From contig CBDCNI010000001.1 in the NCBI GenBank assembly GCA_965219175.1, forward strand, positions 1,116,001 to 1,180,000: a stretch of DNA of 64,000 bases, in the 5' to 3' direction. This document shows positions 16,948 to 26,351 of this stretch, in pieces; position 1 is the first letter of the stretch, and every line of letters begins with the position of its first letter. Below the pieces are notes generated by a model that saw only the letters and a list, made by a program, of their open reading frames with translations, did not search any database and was not told the DNA's origin. The position numbers were made by a program, and so were the translations under genes. This DNA is from JBBPZK01 sp965219175. Its GTDB lineage: Bacteria > Actinomycetota > Rubrobacteria > Rubrobacterales > Rubrobacteraceae.

Positions 16948-17391
16948 CTAGTAGGGGCGTACGATACCCAGGGGCTTGCCGGCATAGACCATGCGAGTTC
17001 TCGCGACGTGTCCTCTGTGGGCGTTGGAACTGATAAGCACTCCGTTGCCCACGTAGATCGTGGCCCAGTCGCGGTAGATGACTATGTCGCCCGGACGCAT
17101 GTGCGCGCGGGTGACGTGACGGTACTTCTTCAGGTACCTCTCCGGCGTCCAGGGCGCGTTGGCGTCCGTCCTGACGGTCCTCAAGACATAGCGCATCAAA
17201 CCGCTGCAACTGAAAGTGTTCGGACCGTCGGTTCCATACTTGTATGGCTTGCCCAACTGGTTTTTCGCCACGACAACGGCCCTATTAGCCTTCTGGCCCG
17301 GCGTCAGGGCATAAGCCGCCGGGGCCGTGAACGTCAGCGCCAGGGTGAAAACAAGACCGAGAAGCAGCAACCGCCGAGTCTTTACAAACAT
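16948..17391 (-). CDS. Secreted NlpC/P60-fold protein lacking the catalytic His (paralog B)
   Basis: 147 aa, clearly paralogous to the gene at 16025-16459: the segments TDGP-x-TFSCSGLMRY, PGDIVIY, YVGNG and the ending PLGIVRP are shared. Signal peptide with APAAYA cleavage. Cys62 is present, again preceded by Ser instead of Asp; the position of the catalytic His is Trp109 (DWATIYVGNG). His-containing SSNAHRGHVA follows a little later but out of the usual register. ATG 17391 with AGGAGGGAG upstream. Tandem duplication with the leader included is the simplest origin. The consistent loss of the same residues in both copies argues for a conserved non-enzymatic or altered role. Confidence 0.8.
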   Translation of the reverse strand: MFVKTRRLLLLGLVFTLALTFTAPAAYALTPGQKANRAVVVAKNQLGKPYKYGTDGPNTFSCSGLMRYVLRTVRTDANAPWTPERYLKKYRHVTRAHMRPGDIVIYRDWATIYVGNGVLISSNAHRGHVARTRMVYAGKPLGIVRPY

Positions 17392-17545
17392 ACGCCCGAA
17401 CTCCCTCCTACAGAGACATCAAAACTACGTGATCCCAATGAGGAATTCGTCCGAATCCCCCCTCCATTAGCCCAGTACCCTACGGAAGAGCCCGACCCTA
17501 CGCAACCCTCCCATCTGCGCGGAATTAGTAGGCCAATGCGAGAAA
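17392..17545 (-). promoter_or_regulatory. Conserved structured leader of paralog B
   Basis: Minus-strand leader with the same core as copy A: TGGAGGGGGGATTC-GGAC-GAATTCCTC-ATT-GGGA (about 17423-17470), where GGGATTC pairs with GAATTCC. A GGGTTG motif lies upstream in both copies at a similar distance. The AT-rich block with AGATTTATTAA at about 17590-17612 parallels that of copy A and is the likely promoter. Confidence 0.45.
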
Positions 17546-17625
17546 TCCAGCTTGAACAGAGAGGAAACTTGTTTCCACACTGAAATCTTTTTTTAATAAA
17601 ACTTAATAAATCTGGCACGCTCGTG

Positions 17626-17656
17626 CTCCTACAAGCCATTTTTGGGCTTGTGGGAG
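17626..17656 (+). other. Strong 12-bp hairpin upstream of gatC
   Basis: CTCCTACAAGCC pairs fully with GGCTTGTGGGAG (one G-U) around an ATTTTTG loop. It lies between two divergent genes, so it does not terminate either; it could be part of the gatCA leader. A smaller GCACG/CGTGC stem lies just upstream. No T tract follows. Confidence 0.4.
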
Positions 17657-17737
17657 TGGTGTTTTCGAGGTGGGGAGGTTTTGGAGGGGATGGGCTAAGA
17701 TATGGTCTGGAATTTTGAACGAGGCTGGAGGCTGGAG

Positions 17738-18019
17738 ATGATATCCGAGGAGCAGGTGCGGCACGTTGCGAACCTGGCGCGGCTGGGGTTGAGTGATGAG
17801 GAGGTCGGGCGCATGGGGGGGCAGCTCGACGCTATTTTGGAGAGTATAGAGAAGATAGGTGAGTTGGATCTCACCGACGTGCCTCCGACTTCCAACCCGC
17901 TGAACATGACGAACGTCCTGCGACCCGACGAGCCGCGCGGTGAGTTGACGCGCGAAGAGGCGCTCTCGACCGCCCCCGACCCGGTCGACGAGCAGTTCGC
18001 CGTCCCGAGGATAGACTAG
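17738..18019 (+). CDS. gatC: Asp-tRNA(Asn)/Glu-tRNA(Gln) amidotransferase subunit C
   Basis: Small scaffold subunit of the GatCAB transamidosome. 93 aa from ATG 17738 (MISEEQVRHVANLARLGL), preceded by GGAGGCTGGAG; an in-frame ATG 36 nt upstream lacks a site and adds non-family residues. The ending PLNMTNVLRPDEPR followed by LSTAP..DEQFAVPR is the extended belt that wraps GatA. gatA starts 2 nt after its stop. Confidence 0.95.
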   Translation: MISEEQVRHVANLARLGLSDEEVGRMGGQLDAILESIEKIGELDLTDVPPTSNPLNMTNVLRPDEPRGELTREEALSTAPDPVDEQFAVPRID

Positions 18020-18021
18020 AT

Positions 18022-19470
18022 ATGGCAGCGGATATCCTGGAACTGACTGCGTACGAACTCGCCAAAAATATAGAGTCGCGGGAAGTCTCCGCCGTCGAAG
18101 CCGCCGTGGCTGCCAACAGTCGCGTCGAAGAGGTCGAAGACCGGGTAAACGCCTTCGTCACGACAACCCCGGAACTCGCCCTCGAGCGGGCGGAGCGGGT
18201 AGATGAGAAGAATGGCGGGCGGAAGCTCTGGGAAGGCGTACCGATCGCCGTCAAGGACGTGCTCTCGACGCGTGGAGTGCGGACCACTTGCGGCTCGAAG
18301 ATGCTCGAAGACTTCCGGCCCCTCTATGATGCTTCGGCGTTACTGAATTTCGGCGAGGACATTGTCATGGTCGGCAAAGCGAACATGGACGAGTTCGCGA
18401 TGGGCTCCTCGACCGAGAACTCGGCCTACGGAGTAGTACGCAACCCGTGGGACCTCGGGCGGGTTCCGGGCGGCTCCTCCGGTGGGTCGGCGGTTGCGGT
18501 GGCGGCGGGTCAGGGCTGGTGGGCTCTCGGGACGGATACGGGTGGGTCCGTGCGGCAACCGGCGGCTTTGTGCGGCATCGTCGGACTCAAGCCAACCTAC
18601 GGGCGGGTCTCGCGGCACGGTCTGATCGCCTTCGGTTCGTCGTTAGATCAAGTCGGACCAATGACCCGCGACGTGCGCGACTCAGCCCTCCTTCTGCAGG
18701 CCATCGCCGGCCACGACCCGCGCGATTCGACCACCGCCAACATCGAAGTCCCAGACTACCTTGCCGGCCTTGAAGACGGCATCTCGGGTCTCAGGGTCGG
18801 GGTGGTGACGGAACTCATGGACGGAGAAGGCGTCGAGCCCGGAGTGCGTGAAGTAGTCGAGCGCGTCGCCCGTGACCTGGAAGAAGCGGGTGCCAGCGTG
18901 GAAGAGGCGAGCCTGCCACACTCGGAGTACGGGCTATCGGCCTACTACATCATCGCCCCTGCCGAAGTTTCCTCGAACCTGGCCCGTTTCGACGGCGTCC
19001 GCTACGGCCTGAGAGTACCGGCCGACGGCGTCCACGAGATGTATCGCGCCACCCGTGAGGAAGGCTTCGGGGACGAGGTCAAGCGCCGCATTATGCTGGG
19101 CACCTACGCCCTCAGCAGCGGCTACTACGACGCCTACTACGCCCAAGCCCAGAAGGTCAGGACTCGCATTACGGAAGACTTCAGAGACGCGTTCACTCAA
19201 TATGACGTTCTGCTCTCCCCGACCTCGCCGACGGTTGCGTTCGAGATCGGCTCCAAAGCGGACGATCCGCTCGCGATGTACGCCCAGGATATCTGCGCCG
19301 TTCCGGTGAGCCTCGCCGGAATCCCCGCCATAAGCGTTCCCGGTGGCCTCTCCGAAGGTCTCCCCGTCGGAGTCCAACTGATGAGCGACTACTTCACCGA
19401 ACCTATGTTGCTCCGGGCGGCCCGCGCCGTCGAGCAGGTGGCGGACTTCGAGTATCAGATGAGGCCCTAG
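18022..19470 (+). CDS. gatA: Asp-tRNA(Asn)/Glu-tRNA(Gln) amidotransferase subunit A
   Basis: Amidase-signature glutaminase of GatCAB. The Ser-cisSer-Lys triad is visible: Lys in VPIAVKDVLS near residue 78, cis-Ser in PGGSSGGSAVAVAAG near 153, nucleophile Ser in GTDTGGSVRQPAALCG near 178. The C-terminal half (SGLPVGVQLM-type stretch GLPVGVQLMSDYFTE) is normal. 482 aa. Translationally close to gatC; gatB is not next in line but 1 kb further, separated by a reversed GGDEF gene. Confidence 0.96.
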   Translation: MAADILELTAYELAKNIESREVSAVEAAVAANSRVEEVEDRVNAFVTTTPELALERAERVDEKNGGRKLWEGVPIAVKDVLSTRGVRTTCGSKMLEDFRPLYDASALLNFGEDIVMVGKANMDEFAMGSSTENSAYGVVRNPWDLGRVPGGSSGGSAVAVAAGQGWWALGTDTGGSVRQPAALCGIVGLKPTYGRVSRHGLIAFGSSLDQVGPMTRDVRDSALLLQAIAGHDPRDSTTANIEVPDYLAGLEDGISGLRVGVVTELMDGEGVEPGVREVVERVARDLEEAGASVEEASLPHSEYGLSAYYIIAPAEVSSNLARFDGVRYGLRVPADGVHEMYRATREEGFGDEVKRRIMLGTYALSSGYYDAYYAQAQKVRTRITEDFRDAFTQYDVLLSPTSPTVAFEIGSKADDPLAMYAQDICAVPVSLAGIPAISVPGGLSEGLPVGVQLMSDYFTEPMLLRAARAVEQVADFEYQMRP

Positions 19471-19497
19471 AAGTTCGGAGCGTCCGGCCTGTTGCGG

Positions 19498-20334
19498 CTA
19501 CTCGCTGACCGTGTTGCCGCCGTGGTCTTTGGCCCGGTAGAGGGCTTTGTCGGCGGCGTTGGTCAGGGCGTCGCGGGTGGAGCCGTCCTCCGGGTAGGTT
19601 GCGACCCCGAGGGAGAGGGTTGGGTTGGCGTAGAGGCCGTCTCTCTCGAAGGAATATTCTTCCACGCGCCGTCGTATCTTCTCCGCCGCGCCGAGCGCCT
19701 CTTTCTTGCCCATGGCGGGTAGTAGGACCTCGTATTCGTCTCCCCCGAAGCGCGTGGCGTACTGCTCCCCCGAGGTGTAACACTCTTTTATGATGTGGCC
19801 GATCTGACCGACGGTGAACTCGCCCAATAGATGCCCGTGAGAGTCGTTTATGCTCTTCAGGTTGTCTATGTCGGCCATCAGGATGCTCAACGACAACCCC
19901 TCTTCGCGGGAGGCTTCCAGTGTTTGGTCGAACTTCTCGTCGAAGCGGGTCTTCGCGAGGAGGCCGGTCAGGTAGTCTTCGTTTATGAGCCGCTGTATCT
20001 TCTTGTGGAATTGCTTCCTCACCGCATCTTGCTCTATGTACTCTAGTACGCTACCACCGACACAAATACGGTCCCCGCAATGGAGGAGATGCGTTTCTTC
20101 GATGGCTTCGTCGTTTACTTTGATCGCCTCGCCGGTACCGAGATCCCGGAGCGTGTACCCTTTGTCATCTCGAAATATCTTCGCTTGACGCGGCTCTACC
20201 TCTACGTCCCGGACTATTACGTCAGCCCGGAAAGGGTCGCTGCCGAGGACCAGAGTTTCCCCGTTCAGGGTGTAGACGTCGCCGAAGCTCGGCCCTCTCA
20301 GGACCACTAGCAGCGGTTGTTCACTTTCCGAAAT
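19498..20334 (-). CDS. FHA-like / GGDEF diguanylate cyclase
   Basis: Predicted cytoplasmic c-di-GMP synthase. N-terminal about 100 residues form a FHA-like module (LVLGSDPFRADVIVRDVEVEPRQAKIF, then LRDLGTGEAIKVND), in which the usual HA after SR is QA. The GGDEF domain has LTGL, MADIDNLKSIND, and the active-site loop RFGGDEYE, a GGDEY variant; the ending ADKALYRAKDHGGN is standard. The inhibitory I-site RxxD five residues before the loop is absent. The minus-strand ribosome-binding site AGAGGAG (20340-20346) is followed after 5 nt by ATT at 20332-20334, with no ATG/GTG/TTG placed as well, so an ATT start is proposed; GTG further in is the alternative. Divergent from gatB. Confidence 0.82.
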   Translation of the reverse strand: MSESEQPLLVVLRGPSFGDVYTLNGETLVLGSDPFRADVIVRDVEVEPRQAKIFRDDKGYTLRDLGTGEAIKVNDEAIEETHLLHCGDRICVGGSVLEYIEQDAVRKQFHKKIQRLINEDYLTGLLAKTRFDEKFDQTLEASREEGLSLSILMADIDNLKSINDSHGHLLGEFTVGQIGHIIKECYTSGEQYATRFGGDEYEVLLPAMGKKEALGAAEKIRRRVEEYSFERDGLYANPTLSLGVATYPEDGSTRDALTNAADKALYRAKDHGGNTVSE

Positions 20335-20386
20335 GCTATCTCCTCTTTCTGTAGGGCTCGCAAGCGGCGCGGGCCTCGGGTACAGT

Positions 20387-20430
20387 ATAATTCTAGCATC
20401 GGCGGCGAAACCGGACGGTGCTAGAATTAT
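20387..20430. promoter_or_regulatory. Divergent promoters within a perfect 12-bp inverted repeat
   Basis: ATAATTCTAGCA (20387-20398) and TGCTAGAATTAT (20419-20430) are perfect inverted repeats separated by 20 bases. Each arm contains TGCTAGAAT, an extended -10, pointing outward: one reads gatB on the plus strand, the other the GGDEF gene on the minus strand. The symmetry could mark an operator shared by both. Confidence 0.6.
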
Positions 20431-20475
20431 CCTCTGTAGAGTCGTTTCGGGAAGAGCGCGCGAGGTGTTGTCTAC

Positions 20476-21939
20476 TTGGAAGTAAGAGAGAAGAGGACGT
20501 ATACGGCGGTTATCGGGTTGGAGTTCCACGTCCACCTGGCGACCACGACCAAGATGTTCTGTGGCTGCCTGGTGACTTACCGTGAGGAGCCGAACACCCA
20601 CACCTGCCCGGTCTGTCTCGGGCATCCGGGGACGCTGCCGGTCGCAAACGAGAAGGCGATGGAGTTGGGGGTGATGGCCGGGATGGCGCTCAACTGCCAG
20701 GTCTCGCCGAGGGCCGTATTCGCCCGAAAGAACTACTTCTACCCCGATCTACCGAAGGGATACCAGATCTCCCAGTACGACGAGCCGATCTGCACCGGCG
20801 GTTACATCGAAGTCCCGACCTCCGAGGGAGATGTGCGCGTCGGGATCACACGCCTTCATCTGGAAGAGGACGCAGCCAAAAACGTCCACGTCGGCTCTTC
20901 GGGCCGGATGCACGGCTCGGTCGGATCACTCATAGACTTCAACCGCGGCGGCACGCCGCTCATGGAAATAGTCACCGAACCGGATATCCCCTCTCCCGAA
21001 GCCGCAAGAGCAACGGCGAACCAACTCAAGGCGATCTTGCGGGCAATAGGCGTCTCGGAGGCGGACATGGAGAAGGGCCAACTCCGTTGCGACGCGAACG
21101 TCTCTATCCGAAACCCCGACGGCTCTTTCGGCACCAAGACGGAGCTAAAGAACATGAACTCCTTCCGCTTCGTGGAGCGGGGACTGGCAGCGGAGCTCGC
21201 GCGCCAGCAGGAGATCCTCGAAAGCGGCGGCCGGGTGGAGCAGTCGACGCTCCACTACGACCCGGAGACGGATGAAGTCCACGAGCTTCGGAGCAAGGAG
21301 TTCGCCCACGACTACCGCTACTTCCCGGAGCCGGACCTGCTCCCGCTCGAGTTGTCCGGGACGTGGGTCGAAGAGATCCGGGGCCGTATGCCGGAGCTTC
21401 CGGACGCCCGCCGCGCCCGCTTCGTCGAGCAGTATGGCCTCTCGGAGTACGACGCCGGGGTTCTGACCGCCGAGCGGGACCTCGCCGCCTACTACGAGGA
21501 AGTAGCCAATGGCGACGGCGTGGACCCAAAGCAGGCGTCCAATTGGATCACCGGCGACCTGCGCGCCCTCGCCAACGACGCCGGGCTGGAAGTCTACGAA
21601 TCGAAGGTGACGCCGGAACATCTCACGGAGTTGATCGGGCTCGTAGAGAACGGCAGAGTCTCCCGCACCGCCGCCAAAGAGGTGCTCGCCTCCGTCTTCG
21701 AGAGCGGCGACTCTCCCTCGGAGGTCGTCGAGCGCGAGGGCCTGGGTGCTATGGGCTCCGACGAACTATCCGGCACGGTGGACAGGGTCATCGCCGCCAA
21801 CCCCGAGGAGGCAGGACGGGTGAGCGAGGGGGACAAGAAGGTGGTCGGGTTCCTGATCGGTCAGGTCATGAAAGAGACTCGCGGACAGGCCGACGGCGGC
21901 CGCGTCCGCCAACTCCTCTTCGAGAGACTGGGCTCTTAG
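20476..21939 (+). CDS. gatB: Asp-tRNA(Asn)/Glu-tRNA(Gln) amidotransferase subunit B
   Basis: Kinase/tRNA-binding subunit of GatCAB that phosphorylates the misacylated tRNA and receives ammonia from GatA. 487 aa. GLEFHVHLATTTKMFC is the family N-terminus; Cys residues of the zinc site are in MFCGC and HTCPVCLGHPG; NRGGTPLMEIVTEPD and KNMNSFRFVERG are catalytic-cradle motifs; the C-terminal YqeY-like tail ends in VIGQVMKETRGQADG-type sequence (LIGQVMKETRGQADGG). Start TTG 20476. Own promoter in the inverted repeat upstream, so gatB may be regulated apart from gatCA. Confidence 0.95.
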   Translation: MEVREKRTYTAVIGLEFHVHLATTTKMFCGCLVTYREEPNTHTCPVCLGHPGTLPVANEKAMELGVMAGMALNCQVSPRAVFARKNYFYPDLPKGYQISQYDEPICTGGYIEVPTSEGDVRVGITRLHLEEDAAKNVHVGSSGRMHGSVGSLIDFNRGGTPLMEIVTEPDIPSPEAARATANQLKAILRAIGVSEADMEKGQLRCDANVSIRNPDGSFGTKTELKNMNSFRFVERGLAAELARQQEILESGGRVEQSTLHYDPETDEVHELRSKEFAHDYRYFPEPDLLPLELSGTWVEEIRGRMPELPDARRARFVEQYGLSEYDAGVLTAERDLAAYYEEVANGDGVDPKQASNWITGDLRALANDAGLEVYESKVTPEHLTELIGLVENGRVSRTAAKEVLASVFESGDSPSEVVEREGLGAMGSDELSGTVDRVIAANPEEAGRVSEGDKKVVGFLIGQVMKETRGQADGGRVRQLLFERLGS

Positions 21940-21958
21940 GCTCCCCATGCTTGGAACT

Positions 21959-23178
21959 ATGCCGCGTATAGGTGTGCTCACGCCCAACGAAGCCGACGCC
22001 GTCCGGGACGCCGGTGGAGAGCCCTCTTGCTGGGCCTCTCGGAAGCGCGACCGGAAGGTGGTATAGCCCTCGCCCGCGAATGGGTGGCTGACGCCGCCCA
22101 CATCTCCTGCGCCCGCGAAAACCCGGAGGCGTTGTTCGTGGGTCCAGGACCGCCCGAGGAGTTGGCTGGTCTGCTCCTCTGCGCGCTCCGGCTCGACTTG
22201 CCGGTAGTCTTCGGCGCGGGCCTGAAAGAGCCGTTCCCACTGGCCCTCGCCGCGCTCGGGGTGGCGCCGCTCTCCGCCGACCCAGTGGAAGTCGCCCTGG
22301 AGGTCGCCCGTTCCGGCTCGCCGACCGCCCAGGACATAGTCGAGAGCTTCTCTCTCACGGACGCGCTCCGCGCCGGATGCTCCATCGGAGGCGGGCCGGA
22401 GATGATCGTCCACCTAGCCGCCATCTCGCGGGAAGCGTCGGTTGGCGGTTTCAACCAGACGATCCGGGTGATCGCTCCCGAAGTACCAGCCATCACCGCT
22501 CCCGGCTCCGACTGGTTCAAAGAGCACGGGCCGGGCGGCCTCTTTTCGCACCTCGGCGACCAGCTCCACGACGGGCAGACCGTGGAGGGCGGCCTGAAAG
22601 AGTCGCTCCCCGACGCGCCGCCCGCGCCCCCCGAGAGCGACGGCCCGCAGACCTACTTCGTCCGGGGGCGCTCGTCCGGGACTGAGGTGGTCTGCCGGGC
22701 GCCGGTCGGGACGCCTGAGATCTCCGGAGAGTGCAACGTCTTCTATTCGGAGTTGGACGCCGTGGCGGCCGTCCTCGGCGGCAGGGTGGAGCCGGGGAAT
22801 ATCGTGGTCGTAAGGGGTTGTGGACCGCGTGGAGGGCCGGGTCTTCTGCGACTCGACGATTTGCGCGAGACGCTCGAAGAGTCGGGACCTGAGGAGGGCG
22901 TTACGGTCATGAGCGACGGGATTGCCCCGGACGGCGCCGGCGGAACCTGGATCTCCCTTTTCACCCCGGAGGCTGCGGTCGGCGGTGTTATAGGCCGCTT
23001 CGAGGACGGGGATGACTTGAGGTTCGACCTGGAAGAAAACCGGATAAAGACCAAAGTAAAGGCGAGCGTGATGGAGCGCAGGGAATCCTACTACGGGCCG
23101 GATCTTGCCGGTTACGGTTACGCCTCCCGCTACGCCGCCTCCTCCCTCTCGGCCATGGAAGGCGCCGGGTTCAGCTAA
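21959..23178 (+). pseudogene. Degenerate IlvD/EDD-superfamily dehydratase paralog, frameshifted near its start
   Basis: The main frame (22027-23178) matches dihydroxy-acid dehydratases in outline: LCALRLDLPVVFGAGL, then IVESFSLTDALRAGCSIGGGPEMIVHL (cf. IlvD MAIGGSTNTVLHLLA), EVPAITAPGSDWFKEHGPGG, and the swivel domain VEPGNIVVVRGCGPRGGPG and FTPEAAVGG. The N-terminus (MPRIGVLTPNEADAV, DAGGEP) is in another frame from ATG 21959; adding one C to the CCC at 22022-22024 would join them into about 406 aa. Missing: the three Fe-S cysteines of IlvD/Edd (the CDK region reads GPGPP) and the catalytic Ser motif (RFSGG is IAPDG). About 150 residues shorter than IlvD. It may be a gene with a sequencing error, a phase-variable gene or a pseudogene; the long intact 3' part favours a recent event. 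Confidence 0.65.
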
Positions 23179-23373
23179 AGGAATCCGGAACCAACCAGAG
23201 CTTTTCTACCGGATCTACTATGGCTTGTAATTCGGCGGCGTCTCCCGGTACAGTGTTCAGCGCGAGATCAAAAGCAATAGTTTGTACACCGTATGCCCTT
23301 TTATGTAGCCATCTGGGGGGATTGTGGCTAGAATAGCGGGGGTATCAGGGTCTATAGAAGGAGCGCGAAGCTC

Positions 23374-24527
23374 ATGATGAACAAGTATCGTTTGATGTCG
23401 CCCGGACCGACGCCTATTCCACCGGAGGTATCGGCGGCCGGGGCGTTGCCGATCATCCACCACCGGACGCCGGAGTTTGGGGAGGTGTTCACGCGGGTCA
23501 ACGAGAACTTGAAGAAGGTCTTCCTGACGGAGAACGACATCTTCACCTACGCGGCGAGCGGGACCGGGGCTTTTGAGGGGGCGATCCAGAACCTCTTCTC
23601 GCCCGGTGACAAGGTCCTCGTCGTCAACAACGGAAACTTCGGAGGGCGCTGGGTCAAGATGAGCCAGGCTTTCGGCCTCGAAGTTACCGAACTAAAGTAT
23701 GACTGGGGCGTGAAGGCCGACAACGACGAGGTCGCCGAAGCTCTCACCAACGACCCGGAGATAAAAGCCGCCATGTGCGTCCTCTCCGAGACCTCCACCG
23801 GCACCGTCAACGACATAGAAGGCTTCGCCCGCGCGACCGAGAACGTCATTTCGATCGTGGACGCCGTTTCGGGACTCGGAGCGTGTACCCTGAGGACGGA
23901 CGACTGGGGTGTCGACGTGGTCGTCGCGGGTTCGCAGAAGGCGCTGATGACGCCTCCTGGGCTCGGGTTCGTGAGCGTCAGCGAGAGGGCGTGGAAGGCG
24001 CACGAGGACGCCCGGATGCCGCGTTACTACTTCGACTGGACGGCGGCCAGGAAGGCTTATGAGAAGACGCCTCCCCAGACGGCGTGGACTCCGGCGGTCA
24101 GCACGATCATCCAGCTCGACCTGGCGCTCGAGCAGATCCTGGCCGAAGGTGTCGAGAACGTCTTCGAGCGTCACACGCTGCTCGGCCGGGCCTCCCGCGA
24201 GGGCGTAAAGGGAATCGGTCTGAAGCTCTTCGGGCCGGATGAGGACCTCAACTCGGCCGTTACGGCTGCGTGGGTGCCGGAGGGTGTCGACGGCAAGGAA
24301 CTCGTGCGGATGATGTTTCAGGAGCACGGGATACAGGTCGCCGGGGGACAGGGTCCGATGACGGGTAGGATCTTCCGTATCGGGCATTGTGGTTACTTCG
24401 ACGCTTTCGACATTATCTCTACCATCGCTGCTATCGAACTCTCCCTCGAAGAGCTGGACTATCCCGTCGAACTCGGCAAGGGTGTGGGCGCGGCCCAGCG
24501 CGTATTCTCGAAGAGCGGAGCGGTAGC

Positions 24528-24531
<4 letters not shown>
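23374..24531 (+). CDS. PLP-dependent aminotransferase, serine-pyruvate/alanine-glyoxylate type
   Basis: Class V aminotransferase. The start MMNKYRLMSPGPTPIPPEV and the RTPEFGEVF helix are family-typical; TASGTGA-like AASGTGAFEGAI binds PLP phosphate; ASP in IVDAVSGLGA; the Schiff-base Lys lies in VAGSQKALMTPPGLGFV; the C-terminal FRIGHCGYFDAFDI has the substrate Arg. 385 aa. It overlaps serA by TTGA (24528-24531), so the pair very likely makes serine: SerA oxidises 3-phosphoglycerate and this enzyme supplies the transamination in place of a standard SerC. Start ATG 23374 or 23377 with AGAAGGAG upstream. A TAGAAT -10 lies near 23329. Confidence 0.9.
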
Positions 24532-26108
<1,577 letters not shown>

Positions 26109-26122
26109 AAAAACCGGCGAAC

Positions 26123-26326
26123 ATAGAGGATATCCTCGCCCGCTATCGTCCATACGGCCCGAGCTACAAACCGGGTGACAAGGCTCCGTTCTCCGGCTCC
26201 TACATCTGCGACCGGGGGACGATGCAGCCCCCGGCTAGCGTCCAGCTCGCGAAGGGTGAGGAGTTCCCGGAAGCCGACGGCCTGGGAGCGCACACCCGCT
26301 GGCACCAGACGAACATACAAGCCTAA
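26123..26326 (+). CDS. Small protein after serA, no standard start codon
   Basis: The 243-nt gap between serA and the MFS gene contains a frame ending at TAA 26324 with convincing protein character: YGPSYKPGDKAPFSGSYIC, then VQLAKGEEFPEADGLG and HTRWHQT. The pattern (KPGD-APxSG-Y near the start, KGE-FP-C/A near the end) recalls the tiny YjzC-type proteins. No ATG, GTG or TTG exists in this frame between the in-frame stop at 26030 and this region, apart from an internal ATG at 26222. ATA 26123 or ATC 26132 would have to serve, or the start has been lost. Low certainty on the start; moderate on coding. Confidence 0.45.
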   Translation: MEDILARYRPYGPSYKPGDKAPFSGSYICDRGTMQPPASVQLAKGEEFPEADGLGAHTRWHQTNIQA

Positions 26327-26351
26327 ACTACCTGCTATAAGATAAGCCGGT

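Noticed and set aside
16741..17583. Trp-rich plus-strand open frame between and across the NlpC/P60-like genes
   Set aside because: No ribosome-binding site and mostly antisense to paralog B, whose start and signal peptide are clear.
16460..17620. Canonical ydaO (c-di-AMP) riboswitch
   Set aside because: Core motifs GCCGAATCC and CCGACAGCTAAC are not found; kept only as an open question.
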